Positions 32,440 through 41,618 of a stretch of DNA of 64,000 nucleotides are shown piece after piece. How positions within the stretch are numbered: the first letter of the stretch is position 1; every line of letters starts with the position of its first letter. Below the pieces are notes generated by a model that saw only the letters and a program-made list of their open reading frames with translations, was not told where the DNA came from and did no database searches. Origin of the DNA: Hahella sp. CCB-MM4 (GTDB taxonomy: Bacteria; Pseudomonadota; Gammaproteobacteria; Pseudomonadales; Oleiphilaceae). Location: assembly GCF_002260525.1 (NCBI RefSeq), contig NZ_MRYI01000019.1, forward strand, positions 62,001 to 126,000. Direction: 5' to 3'. A program made the translations under genes and the position numbers.

Positions 32440-33732
32440 TTAGAACAAAGTGCCATCGGCTCGATATTTGATGGGGGGATCTCCATTGGGGGTTCGGGCG
32501 AAAGCCAGCCGGCGCCCTGCCGTCCAGGTGCCGCCTTCCAGAATTTGGGCCTGAGACAGTTTTATGCCTAGGCCGGTCAGACGTTCGTTAATCAGAGGTG
32601 AAAGCTCATCAATGACGGCAACCGTCATAGCCCGCAGTTCCACAACCTCGGGATCGGCGGGGTTGAATTCCAGTTGGCTGAAGTCCTCTCTGCGCGGTTT
32701 GAGAACCCCCATATCCAACAGCAGGCCTCCGTTGCGGTATTCCGCCAGGGCCGTAAGAACATGATCATCCGTCGTGGTAATGCCGGTGAGATGCCAGGCT
32801 TCGGTTAATGAATACAGCATCCATTGGGTGAGTTTATGAAAGGGGATTAAGTTGGCACCGGGCTCGTTTTTGCCCACTCCTGGATATTCCCAGACATCGC
32901 CCAGAGGGACTTCTCCCGGGATTCGTTCCGGCCAGATGACAGCCAGCAGTTTCAGCAGTTCCTGGAAAGCGACATCAATCGATAAAGGCTCCTGGGTCAT
33001 GCTCTTCAGATAGTCGACCAGTCGTCCCAGGCGGCCTTCACGGCCGAATATCGCAGGGCAGGTGGCAACCATTCGTCCTAATTGATGCAGCAATGACAAG
33101 CGGGCTTCGAGGCCGATGAGAGGGTTGTCGTCCGATACCTGGAAACATTCCGCCAATTGCTCCAGACTCAGGGAAGTTAACCCCGAAGCGTCGATATGGT
33201 AAGGCTTGCGAATGGAGGAAAGGTAGCCGGAACCATAGAGATCCAGGCTTGCAAGACCCAGCCCTTCCGAACGTGAATAGGTATCAGCGGCGGATTTGTC
33301 GTTTGTAGAATAATCACGATAGCGCCAATCAGCGCCGGCGCCGGCATCCAGCAATACGCTGACCATGGTCAGCTCGGTGGCACTGCGCTGCAATTCGCTG
33401 GACTCGTTTGAACCTTTTTTTTGAGCCGGACTATCGGTAATTTTCTGGGCGATCCCCGCCCAGCGGTCCACGCCGCCAGCGGAAAAATGGCGCCAGCGAC
33501 TGTGCGGTGGTACTTCCAGATCAGGGTAGTTATCTCTCGCTACCTCAATGACGTAGTCGGCCACCGCCGGGAGCTTTTCGGGGAAGTATTCGTAACCGAT
33601 CAAGTCTCCACGGCGGGCTATCTCCAGTACTTCACGGCATCGTGAGCGGATGGTGTCGGCACGCCACAGATGCAACTGCACATCGCTGTAGGCGGTGTTG
33701 TCGTTAGCTGCCGGTCTATCCGTCTGATTCAT
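32440..33732 (-). CDS. URC4/Urg3 family protein (DUF1688)
   Basis: About 430 residues matching the URC4/Urg3 (DUF1688) family, with conserved segments such as SRWRHFSAGGVDRW and TVWLLDAGAGADWRY-like LLDAGAGADWRY (about 145-156), KPYHIDASGL and GGTWTAGRRLA near the end. In yeast URC4 is needed to use uracil as a nitrogen source but its reaction is not established. The ATG at 33732 is preferred; it directly follows the URC1 stop at 33734 with GGAGG upstream, so a longer upstream start is not needed. It sits between URC1 and the UPRT gene in one operon. Confidence 0.87.
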   Translation of the reverse strand: MNQTDRPAANDNTAYSDVQLHLWRADTIRSRCREVLEIARRGDLIGYEYFPEKLPAVADYVIEVARDNYPDLEVPPHSRWRHFSAGGVDRWAGIAQKITDSPAQKKGSNESSELQRSATELTMVSVLLDAGAGADWRYRDYSTNDKSAADTYSRSEGLGLASLDLYGSGYLSSIRKPYHIDASGLTSLSLEQLAECFQVSDDNPLIGLEARLSLLHQLGRMVATCPAIFGREGRLGRLVDYLKSMTQEPLSIDVAFQELLKLLAVIWPERIPGEVPLGDVWEYPGVGKNEPGANLIPFHKLTQWMLYSLTEAWHLTGITTTDDHVLTALAEYRNGGLLLDMGVLKPRREDFSQLEFNPADPEVVELRAMTVAVIDELSPLINERLTGLGIKLSQAQILEGGTWTAGRRLAFARTPNGDPPIKYRADGTLF

Positions 33733-33733
33733 A

Positions 33734-34987
33734 TTAATAAGCCTCCAGGTCACGGCCGAATTTCTTGTCCAGATTTTCGTCGCTGACAACTTTACCGTCG
33801 GAAAAGTACCCCGCGGCCATCTTGGCATCTATCTCGACTTTGGCATCCTCGGGAATCATATCGTCCGGGATGGTGATGCGGTTTTTGATCTGAATACCCT
33901 GGCTGGTCAGAGCGTCAAACTTCATATTGCTCATGGAAGCCATGTAATCAATTCGGGTGACGCCCAGCCAATGCAGCGGGTCAGGCATCAGCGGCTGAAA
34001 GCGCATATCCTCCACCCCGGCAATACATTCCGTTCTCTGGAAGTAGGCTGATGCGCGGTCTCCTCCAACCTGACGCTTACGGGCGTTATAAACCAGGAAC
34101 TTGGTGACCTCGCCCAGGGCGCGGCCTTCCTTGCGGTTATAAACAATAATGCCGACGCCACCCTGCTGAGCGATGCGGATGCAAACTTCTATGCCATGAG
34201 TCAGGTAGGGCCGACAGGTACAGATGTCCGAACCAAACACATCAGATCCGTTACATTCGTCGTGCACCCGGCAGGCAACCTCCCGGGAGGGATCCTGAAT
34301 AGCCGTATGATCTCCGAACATATAAATGGTCGTGCTGCCGATGGGGGGAAGGAAAACGGATCGGTCCGGCCTGGTTATCAGCTCTGGAAACATCCCGCCG
34401 GTATGTTCAAACATGGCTTTGCGCAAAGTGGTTTCATCCACGCCGATACGGCGGGCGATCCCTGGCAGATGCCATACGGGTTCAAGTGCGATTTTTGTGA
34501 CATTGGCCTCACCACTGGGCAGCAGAATCTGGCCGTCTGCCTTGATCAGTCCCTGGCGCACTGCATATTGAATCTCTGGTATGGTGATACGCGCCTTGGT
34601 AATGGCGATGGTCGGCCGGATATCCATTCCCAGTTGGATCTTGTCTTTGAAGTCAATGGCTACCCGGTGTCCCCAGGGATCAATGGAAACAATCTTGTCC
34701 TGCTCACTCCACTGAGGGTGAGGTCCTAACTCTATGACCGGTTCAGTATTGGTCAGATCAGGCTTGTGCAGGGGGGAAAGATCCCCTTTGGCGACCGCCA
34801 TGGCTCTGTAAACACAATAGGAGCCCGCATGGGAACCAATGGTGTTTTTATCTGCGGGATTAGTGATCGTGCCGATAATGGGACCCCGATCCAAGATATT
34901 GGGTGCCCCCCAGAGTACCGGATGCTTTACACCACTGTGAGTATGTGATGTTAACGAAATGGCTCGAACATTTTTGTTTACTGCCAT
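33734..34987 (-). CDS. URC1, GTP cyclohydrolase II homologue of uracil catabolism
   Basis: About 417 residues. An N-terminal domain of about 200 residues precedes a GTP cyclohydrolase II-like domain with zinc cysteines in HDECNGSDVFGSDICTC (C245, C256, C258 of the 417-residue form); the riboflavin enzyme has CDC where this has CTC. Homologues Urg1 (fission yeast) and URC1 (Lachancea) open the pyrimidine ring of a uracil-derived nucleotide in the URC pathway. It is the first gene of the operon URC1-URC4-upp. The ATG at 34987 has GAGGATAGGG upstream; a longer in-frame start at 35026 is less likely. No ribB/ribA neighbours are present, arguing against a riboflavin role. Confidence 0.88.
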   Translation of the reverse strand: MAVNKNVRAISLTSHTHSGVKHPVLWGAPNILDRGPIIGTITNPADKNTIGSHAGSYCVYRAMAVAKGDLSPLHKPDLTNTEPVIELGPHPQWSEQDKIVSIDPWGHRVAIDFKDKIQLGMDIRPTIAITKARITIPEIQYAVRQGLIKADGQILLPSGEANVTKIALEPVWHLPGIARRIGVDETTLRKAMFEHTGGMFPELITRPDRSVFLPPIGSTTIYMFGDHTAIQDPSREVACRVHDECNGSDVFGSDICTCRPYLTHGIEVCIRIAQQGGVGIIVYNRKEGRALGEVTKFLVYNARKRQVGGDRASAYFQRTECIAGVEDMRFQPLMPDPLHWLGVTRIDYMASMSNMKFDALTSQGIQIKNRITIPDDMIPEDAKVEIDAKMAAGYFSDGKVVSDENLDKKFGRDLEAY

Positions 34988-35177
34988 AGCCCTATCCTCA
35001 GCTGATCGGTGCGCCTTCACCGACATGATTAGTCGTTTATTACCCCTCAGGGAAACTGCCGTAATGACTTCCTGGACTGCTCCTTTTTCTTGCCTGTATG
35101 TTTTATGTACTACTTTTTTACTTCAATGTCATGACTTCAGCTCGAAACATTTCGCGCTGCATTTTTTATTCCAATCC

Positions 35178-35193
35178 TTGACTGTTTGGTCAG
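35178..35193. promoter_or_regulatory. RutR-like operator near the URC promoter
   Basis: TTGACTGTTTGGTCAG matches the E. coli RutR operator pattern TTGACCANNTGGTCAA at 11 of 14 fixed positions. RutR is a TetR-type uracil/thymine sensor controlling pyrimidine catabolism. The site lies about 190 bp upstream of the URC1 start. No rutR-type gene is obvious in this window, so binding is a hypothesis. Confidence 0.5.
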
Positions 35194-35536
35194 GATTCAA
35201 AGAATACTCCCTCTATCAGCTCATTGAGAGACTATTGTAAAGCCTCTTAGGCCGTCACTAAGTTGTCGATTTAGTCAGTTTTGGTGATTGAATACGCTAA
35301 AATGCACCGCAATCGGGCGCTTGGTTGAGTGTGGCGTTTGTCCGCAAACTCTGAGCGGCGCTGCGAGCGCCTGGTGGAGCCTGTTCTGAATAAGCATGCT
35401 CTGTATAAGTGAGCTAACATCAAGGGCATAACTATTGCTGTACTCCTTAACGGATAAAGTCTTCACTCACTCCATATTAACCCGGCAGCGTAGCTGGATT
35501 AATATTCAGTGAAAGCCCAGTGCTTTATTACAGTAT

Positions 35537-35626
35537 AGTTCTTCTTGATCAAATAGTTCCTGTTGATCAAATAGCTCTTTGTGATCGAATAGCTCTTTGT
35601 GATCGAATAGTTCCTCTTGAGCAAAG
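35537..35626. repeat. Five-copy 18-bp tandem repeat
   Basis: AGTTCTTCTTGATCAAAT, AGTTCCTGTTGATCAAAT, AGCTCTTTGTGATCGAAT twice, and AGTTCCTCTTGAGCAAAG, contiguous from 35537 to 35626. It ends 91 bp before the upp ATG, in the promoter or leader of upp-uraA. Read on the minus strand it would encode a Lys-Glu-Leu-Phe-Asp-His-type hexapeptide, but no gene is supported. Confidence 0.95.
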
Positions 35627-35717
35627 TGGCCGGTTAGCCAGTTGGTGTCTCTGAATGTCTGATGACTGTCTTCAACCTGCGCCCATGAAAAAAAGCAAAA
35701 ATGTCCGGAGAATCCAT

Positions 35718-36356
35718 ATGCCTGTCTACGAAATTCAACACCCCCTGATTCAACACAAAATTGGCCTGCTACGAAGGGAAGATATAAGCACCAAGAATTT
35801 TCGCGAGCTGGCGCAGGAAATTTCCGCTTTACTGACATACGAGGCAACCAAGGACTTTGCGTTGGAATCAGAAACGATCAAAGGATGGGCGGGTGATGTC
35901 GTCGTACAGAAGTTGTCAGGTAAAAAAGTGACCGTCGTGCCGATTCTCCGGGCGGGCCTGGGAATGCTTGATGGGGTGTTGTCGCTGATTCCCGGCGCTA
36001 AGGTGAGCGTGGTCGGCCAGGTTCGAAATGAAGAAACGCTTGAAGCCAGCACTTATCTTGAAAAGCTGGTTGGCGAACTCGACCAGCGGCTGGCGATGAT
36101 TATTGATCCCATGCTGGCGACAGGTGGTTCGCTGAATTCCACCATCGACTTGCTGAAGAAGGCCGGCAGCGCGGAAATTCGAGCGCTGGTCCTGGTGGCG
36201 GCACCTGAAGGCATTAAAGCTGTGCAGGACAGGCATCCTGATGTTGATATATATACGGCCGCAATTGACAGTCATTTGAATGAGAAGGGGTACATTTTAC
36301 CGGGCTTGGGGGATGCGGGCGATAAAATATTCGGTACCAAACAGAAGGATGTTTAA
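35718..36356 (+). CDS. upp: Uracil phosphoribosyltransferase (salvage)
   Basis: About 212 residues. The PRPP loop is [17 protein letters not shown] (about 132-148) and the C-terminal [13 protein letters not shown] is the UPRT signature. It makes UMP from uracil and PRPP for salvage. The ATG at 35718 has GGAG 7 bases upstream; an in-frame ATG 63 bp earlier lacks one. It is translationally close to uraA, whose ATG begins 2 bp after its stop, the classical upp-uraA operon. Confidence 0.93.
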   Translation: MPVYEIQHPLIQHKIGLLRREDISTKNFRELAQEISALLTYEATKDFALESETIKGWAGDVVVQKLSGKKVTVVPILRAGLGMLDGVLSLIPGAKVSVVGQVRNEETLEASTYLEKLVGELDQRLAMIIDPMLATGGSLNSTIDLLKKAGSAEIRALVLVAAPEGIKAVQDRHPDVDIYTAAIDSHLNEKGYILPGLGDAGDKIFGTKQKDV

Positions 36357-36358
36357 CA

Positions 36359-37675
36359 ATGAATGACTCCCAGATACAGTCGCCTGTTAACTCAGGGGTT
36401 ATTGATGACAGGCACCTGAATGATCCTTTGTGGAAGCAGCTATTGGCTGGAGCCCAAATGTTGTTCGTGGCGTTTGGTGCTTTGGTCCTGATGCCGCTGA
36501 TCACCGGATTGGATCCTAATGTCGCACTATTCACTGCCGGTGTCGGTACGCTGTTGTTCCATATCATTACCGGAGGACAGGTGCCGATCTTCCTGGCCTC
36601 GTCGTTCGCATTCATTGCTCCGATCATTGCGGCAAAATCCACCTACGGTTTACCGGCGACACTCGGTGGTCTCATGGCGGCCGGACTGGCCTATATGGTG
36701 TTTTCTGCGGTGATAAAAATCCGGGGCACCGATATCCTTGACCGGATACTGCCACCGGTGGTGGTCGGCCCGGTCATCATGTCCATCGGCTTGGGATTAG
36801 CGCCGGTCGCCGTGAATATGGCAATGGGGAAAGCCGGGGACGGCTCCGCACAGCTGGTTCCCTATAACACTGCGTTGATGATTTCCATGCCGGCGTTGCT
36901 GGTGACCCTGGTGGTTGCTGTCGTGGGCAAGGGAATATTCCGTCTGGTGCCGATTCTGGTGGGCGTCGCCTTTGGTTATGTCCTGGCTGCGCTCTTCGGT
37001 GTGGTCGATACCGGTGTCGTAATGCAGGCAAGCTGGCTGGCGCTGCCTGAGTTCGTCGCTCCGGAACTCAACTGGAGTGCCATACTGTTTATGATCCCGG
37101 TCGCCATTGCTCCCGCGATTGAGCATGTGGGAGATATTCTGGCCATCGGTTCTGTTACTGGAAAAGACTATCTGCAGAAGCCGGGTCTTCATCGCACGCT
37201 GTTGGGGGATGGGGTGGCAACTGCGACTGCCGCAGCTTTTGGTGGCCCTCCCAATACGACCTATTCGGAAGTGACCGGGGCAGTGATGCTGACCAAGAAC
37301 TTTAATCCGAAGATTATGATCTGGGCCGCCGTCATCGCCATACTATTGGCCTTCGTCGGGAAATTTGGCGCTGCACTGCAGACCGTTCCGGTGCCTGTCA
37401 TGGGAGGCATTTTGTGTCTGCTGTTTGGTTCCATTGCTGTGGTGGGGCTGAATACGCTGATCCGGCATCAAGTGGATTTGAGCGAGGCCCGTAATCTGGT
37501 AATCGTTGGCGTCACTCTGGTCTTTGGAATTGGCGGAATGGTGATCGGGCAGGGGGATTGGAGCCTCAAAGGTATCGCTCTATGTGGAGTGGTGGCGATT
37601 CTTCTGAATCTGTTGCTGCCGGTACCGAAGGGGACAACTGCACACCATATTGAGAAAGTCGACGATCTTGTCTGA
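36359..37675 (+). CDS. uraA: Uracil:proton symporter
   Basis: 438 residues, nucleobase-ascorbate/NCS2 family with about 14 membrane segments. Conserved blocks include GGQVPIFLASSFAFIAPI (about 79-96), the central EHVGDILAIGSVTGKDY and the FGGPPNTTYSE motif, where the equivalent Glu and Gly-rich loops bind uracil in E. coli UraA. It imports uracil for the UPRT encoded immediately upstream and probably also supplies the URC pathway encoded divergently. A terminator follows. Confidence 0.92.
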   Translation: MNDSQIQSPVNSGVIDDRHLNDPLWKQLLAGAQMLFVAFGALVLMPLITGLDPNVALFTAGVGTLLFHIITGGQVPIFLASSFAFIAPIIAAKSTYGLPATLGGLMAAGLAYMVFSAVIKIRGTDILDRILPPVVVGPVIMSIGLGLAPVAVNMAMGKAGDGSAQLVPYNTALMISMPALLVTLVVAVVGKGIFRLVPILVGVAFGYVLAALFGVVDTGVVMQASWLALPEFVAPELNWSAILFMIPVAIAPAIEHVGDILAIGSVTGKDYLQKPGLHRTLLGDGVATATAAAFGGPPNTTYSEVTGAVMLTKNFNPKIMIWAAVIAILLAFVGKFGAALQTVPVPVMGGILCLLFGSIAVVGLNTLIRHQVDLSEARNLVIVGVTLVFGIGGMVIGQGDWSLKGIALCGVVAILLNLLLPVPKGTTAHHIEKVDDLV

Positions 37676-37703
37676 ATCGGGATAGTTATTTACGTTTTAT
37701 CTG

Positions 37704-37728
37704 ACGCCGGTTTAATCCGGCGTTTTTT
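37704..37728 (+). terminator. Intrinsic terminator after uraA
   Basis: ACGCCGG (37704-37710) pairs with CCGGCGT (37717-37723), followed by TTTTT. Confidence 0.93.
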
Positions 37729-37941
37729 ATTTGATATAGGCAAAAAGTTGTATCGGAAATTACTTATGCCAAAAGGCTTCTAAAAAAAAGAATGCAGGTT
37801 CACCATGAACTCCCCTGCATTGCCTAACCAGCGAAGTAAGAGGTATGGGCGTAGTAATCAGGCCAAGGAAGTAGGTCGGCCACAAGCCGACGACATAAAA
37901 AAAACACATTGCATAACATGCAATATAAAGGAGTTCGACTG

Positions 37942-39540
37942 ATGATAATAAAGTCTAAGTACATGTCTTTCGCTCTATCTTCCGTCTTTCTTTCGACAGC
38001 TAGCAGTGCTTTTGCGGATAGTGGCAATTTTCTGGACAGATATTGGAGTGGCACTCCCACTCAATTCGAATGCAAATTCGGACGGCTGAGCCATAGTCCA
38101 ATTGGATTGCCCCGTTGTATGACCGCCGAAAATATCAAGCAGCATCTTGAAATGCTGAATGATATTGCCCGCGCCAATAACGGAACCCGGGCCGCTGGCC
38201 TGAAGGGTTATGATGATTCCATTGAATATGTCATGAACACCCTGAAGAGTGCCGGATATGAGCCCAAGCTGGATACCTTCCCATTCAATGCGTTCTATCC
38301 ACAAGGTCCTGGAACACTGAAAACTGTTGGTGATTCGGGTGTTGAGTATGTCTTCGAAGAAGATTTCAATTATCTGACCCAGACTGATGCTGGTGATGTC
38401 ACCGGTATGGTGGAAGCGGTTGATCTGGATCTGGGTGCAGACAACGGTTCTACCAGTGGTTGTGAGCCGGAAGACTTTGACGGATTCACTGCTGGGAATA
38501 TTGCTTTGGTTCAGCGTGGAGCCTGTAGCTTCCAGCAAAAAGCTGAAAACGCAGCAGCTGCTGGTGCAGTGGGTGCCATCATTTTCAATCAGGGCAATAC
38601 TGATGACCGTAAAGGGTTGATCAACGCAACCTTAAGCGATGATTACTCCGGCAACATTCCGGTATTCTTCGCCACCTACGACAATGGCGTGGCCTGGTCC
38701 GAAACAAAAGAGCTCTCCATGAACATGGTGGCTGATGTGGTTCGCGTACAAACTGAAACTGTGAACGTCATTGCAGAAACCCGTGGCGGCGATCCCGACA
38801 ACGTGGTGATGATCGGTTCTCACCTTGACTCTGTGTTTGAGGGTGCCGGCATCAATGATAACGGTTCTGGCAGCGCGGCCAACCTGGAGCTGGCAATACA
38901 AATGCGTGATGCCCGCGTCCATAACAAGGTCAGATTCGCCTGGTGGGGAGCTGAAGAGGCTGGTCTGGTAGGTTCAACTGATTATGTTCAGAATCTGCCT
39001 CAGGAAGAGAAAGACAAGATCAAGGTTTATCTCAACTTTGACATGATCGCGTCTCCCAACTATGCCTACATGATCTATGACGGTGACGGATCTGACTTCG
39101 GCCTGGAAGGTCCAGCAGGTTCTAAAGCCACTGAAAAGTTGTTCGAAGAATACTTCAAGATCCGCGGTCTGCCATCTGAAGGCACTGAAATCAGTTTCCG
39201 TTCAGACTATGCCCAGTTCTTCCAGGACGGTATTGCCTTCGGCGGATTGTTCACTGGTGCTGAAGTGCCCAAGACTGAAGAGCAGGCTGCAAAGTATGGC
39301 GGTGAGGTAGGCGTTGCACTTGACCACTGCTATCACCAGGCTTGTGACGATATCAACAACATCGACATGGAAGCTCTGGAAATCAACGGTGACGCGATTG
39401 CGTTTGTCACCAGCTGGTTATCCCGCTCCACCAGATTGCTCGACGAGGAAATTGAAGCAGCAAATGCACCCACCATGTTCCGCATGATGAAGTCTGTTGC
39501 TTATGACAATGACCACTGGGGCAAATACTGGATCAAGTAA
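37942..39540 (+). CDS. Secreted M28 zinc aminopeptidase with PA domain
   Basis: About 532 residues with a signal peptide (cleavage after AFA near residue 25). A protease-associated (PA) insert covers about 150-250, followed by the M28 catalytic domain with zinc ligands in GSHLDSVFEGAGINDNGSG (His/Asp), WWGAEEAGLVGS (Glu-Glu), LNFDMIAS (Asp) and DHCYHQACDD (His). It releases N-terminal amino acids from peptides outside the cytoplasm. AAAGGAG lies upstream of the ATG at 37942; a longer start is less likely. Flanked by terminators. Confidence 0.88.
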   Translation: MIIKSKYMSFALSSVFLSTASSAFADSGNFLDRYWSGTPTQFECKFGRLSHSPIGLPRCMTAENIKQHLEMLNDIARANNGTRAAGLKGYDDSIEYVMNTLKSAGYEPKLDTFPFNAFYPQGPGTLKTVGDSGVEYVFEEDFNYLTQTDAGDVTGMVEAVDLDLGADNGSTSGCEPEDFDGFTAGNIALVQRGACSFQQKAENAAAAGAVGAIIFNQGNTDDRKGLINATLSDDYSGNIPVFFATYDNGVAWSETKELSMNMVADVVRVQTETVNVIAETRGGDPDNVVMIGSHLDSVFEGAGINDNGSGSAANLELAIQMRDARVHNKVRFAWWGAEEAGLVGSTDYVQNLPQEEKDKIKVYLNFDMIASPNYAYMIYDGDGSDFGLEGPAGSKATEKLFEEYFKIRGLPSEGTEISFRSDYAQFFQDGIAFGGLFTGAEVPKTEEQAAKYGGEVGVALDHCYHQACDDINNIDMEALEINGDAIAFVTSWLSRSTRLLDEEIEAANAPTMFRMMKSVAYDNDHWGKYWIK

Positions 39541-39557
39541 GCGTTTTGCTTGAGCAA

Positions 39558-39586
39558 TAAAAAAGGGCCATTTGGCCCTTTTTTTT
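39558..39586. terminator. Bidirectional terminator between M28 gene and leuA
   Basis: An A run, GGGCCA (39565-39570), a short loop, TGGCCC (39573-39578) and eight T; the symmetric A and T runs let it end both convergent genes. Confidence 0.93.
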
Positions 39587-39600
39587 GTGTAGTTTCCCGT

Positions 39601-41283
39601 TTAGCCGACTTTGAGCTCCAGATTGGCTCCCCACTCAGTTTCGTAGCGGCCGACAGCAGTTAACAATGCCTGCAAGGTAGCTGTGGTCGTGTCTTCCGCC
39701 AATGCGGCAGCGGTAATCACCTGATCGTTGATTTCCACATTGATACAAGCCAGTGCGTTGGCATTGGTGCCTTCGCTCAGGGCATATTCATCATAGGCAT
39801 CGACTTTGATCGTTACATGGAAGCGGTTTTGGATTGCTTCTGCCAAAGCTTCGACAGCGCCATGGCCGAATCCTCTCAGTCCGGAGACAATTGCATCCTC
39901 TCCAAACTCAACCTGGGCCTGAACGCCTTCATCGGTACGGTGCAAATCATAGGTGCGCAGACGCCAGCCCTTCGGAATGTTGAGGTACTGTTCTTCGAAC
40001 AACCGATGGACCGTGTGCGAATCGATTTCGCCCCCGGTTTCTTCAGCCGCTTTCTGAACGACTCGTGCGAATTCTATCTGTAACCAGCGGGGCAGGCTGA
40101 TGTTGTAGTCCCGTTCCAGAATATGGGTGACGCCGCCCTTTCCGGACTGGCTGTTAATGCGTACCACTTCCTCATATCGACGTCCCAGATCCGAAGGGTC
40201 GATAGGCAGATAGGCGACATTCCAGATATCGTCCGGCTTGCGTCGGTGCAGACACTTCCGGATGGCGTCCTGGTGGCTTCCGGAGAAAGCCGTAAAGACC
40301 AGCTCTCCAGCATAGGGGTGGCGCGGATGTGTACTGATTTCGGTACAGGACTCTACCGTCTCTATAATCTCGGCCATGTTGGATAAATCCACTTCAGGAT
40401 CCACTCCCTGTGAGTACAGGTTCATGGCCATGGTGACCAAATCCATGTTGCCGGTACGCTCACCATTCCCCAGCAGTGTCCCTTCAATACGGTCGGCACC
40501 CGCCATGACGCCGAGTTCCGCCGCGGCCACACCGCAGCCACGGTCATTATGGGTATGCAGACTGATCACAACATGTGGGCGATATTTCATGCTGTCACAT
40601 ATCCATTCAATCTGATCCGCATAGACATTGGGGGTTGCCATCTCGACCGTGGCCGGAAGGTTGATAATTACCGGTTGTCCCTGATCGGGGCGCCAGACAT
40701 CATTGACGGCATCCACGACTTCCACTGCGAAATCCAGTTCAGTTCCGGTAAAGCTTTCCGGTGAATATTCAAAAGTCCATTCTGTATCCGGATAGTTCTC
40801 AGCATGGCGCTTCACCTCACGAGCACCCTGTACGGCAATGCTCTTGATGCCTTCACGGTCCAGGCCGAATACCTGTTCGCGCTGAACCGTGGATGTGGAA
40901 TTGTAGACATGAACAATTGCTCTCTTGACCCCTTTAAGGGCCTCATAGGTGCGGGCAATCAGTTCGGGGCGTGCCTGAGTCAGTACCTGAATGGTCACGC
41001 CTTCGGGAATTCTGTCTTCTTCAATGAGTTTGCGGCAAAAGTCGAAATCCGGTTGGCTGGCGGCCGGAAAGCCGATTTCAATCTCTTTGAAACCGCATTT
41101 TGCCAACAAATCGAACATCCGTTGTTTCTGATGAACGTTCATGGGCTTCACCAGTGCCTGATTACCATCGCGTAGATCCACGGCACACCATAGCGGCGCT
41201 TTATCGATCACTTGATCAGGCCAGCGACGGTCGGTTTTGCGGATTGGTGTAAACGCTTGGTATTTGCGATGGTCAAAGCTCAT
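39601..41283 (-). CDS. leuA: 2-isopropylmalate synthase (long type)
   Basis: 560 residues. The DRE-TIM metallolyase signature is WCAVDLRDGNQALVKP (about 31-46) and the metal-binding HTHNDRGCGVAAAELG (about 243-258). The C-terminal 130 residues form the LeuA dimer regulatory domain that gives leucine feedback inhibition. Length and sequence match the long LeuA type common in proteobacteria and actinobacteria and in fungal mitochondria. It performs the first committed step of leucine synthesis, condensing acetyl-CoA with 2-oxoisovalerate. It is divergent from an Lrp-type regulator gene. Confidence 0.92.
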   Translation of the reverse strand: MSFDHRKYQAFTPIRKTDRRWPDQVIDKAPLWCAVDLRDGNQALVKPMNVHQKQRMFDLLAKCGFKEIEIGFPAASQPDFDFCRKLIEEDRIPEGVTIQVLTQARPELIARTYEALKGVKRAIVHVYNSTSTVQREQVFGLDREGIKSIAVQGAREVKRHAENYPDTEWTFEYSPESFTGTELDFAVEVVDAVNDVWRPDQGQPVIINLPATVEMATPNVYADQIEWICDSMKYRPHVVISLHTHNDRGCGVAAAELGVMAGADRIEGTLLGNGERTGNMDLVTMAMNLYSQGVDPEVDLSNMAEIIETVESCTEISTHPRHPYAGELVFTAFSGSHQDAIRKCLHRRKPDDIWNVAYLPIDPSDLGRRYEEVVRINSQSGKGGVTHILERDYNISLPRWLQIEFARVVQKAAEETGGEIDSHTVHRLFEEQYLNIPKGWRLRTYDLHRTDEGVQAQVEFGEDAIVSGLRGFGHGAVEALAEAIQNRFHVTIKVDAYDEYALSEGTNANALACINVEINDQVITAAALAEDTTTATLQALLTAVGRYETEWGANLELKVG

Positions 41284-41618
41284 GGTCAGATCCTTGTAAT
41301 AGATTCACTCAATTATCACTATGTCGTGGTGTTACTGGTGGCGGGTGGCTTCCCATCCCGCCTTTCAGAAAGCAAGACCGCTTATGGCAATGTTGTTTTC
41401 CGGCGTGCATCCGGCTTGTGGCCGTGGCAACTCTATTCCCTGGTAATTCAAACACCTGGCCTGACTGATAGTCGGGTAGAGGAATAACTTTCACTTTGTG
41501 AGTGTGAGGCATAGTGTAAGAAAAGCTCTGCGCAATGTGTTTGCGAACTTTGTTCTGTTTGGATTATATTTGGCATTAAATTTCGTCTATTGACAAAAAA
41601 TTGGAATTATCTGTCTCT
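41284..41618. other. Divergent leuA/lrp regulatory region
   Basis: 335 bp between leuA (minus) and the Lrp-family gene (plus). It contains a hairpin-capable GC-rich stretch (GGCGGG near 41340 with CCCGCC near 41358) that has no T run and so is not a clear attenuator; no leucine-rich leader peptide was found on the leuA strand. Promoters for both genes lie here. Confidence 0.45.

Larger units (their letters stand above)
34988..35717. other. Divergent regulatory region of the two uracil operons
   Basis: 730 bp between the URC operon (minus) and the upp-uraA operon (plus). It contains a RutR-like palindrome at 35178-35193 and a 5 x 18 bp tandem array at 35537-35626. Otherwise it is AT-rich with no convincing gene. 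Promoter elements for the two directions are not uniquely identifiable by eye. Confidence 0.5.

Noticed and set aside
35537-35626. Array could be taken for a CRISPR array
   Set aside because: Copies are contiguous with no unique spacers and units are only 18 bp; no cas genes are near.
41340-41363. Possible leucine attenuator before leuA
   Set aside because: The stem lacks a T run and no leucine-rich leader peptide precedes it on the leuA strand.
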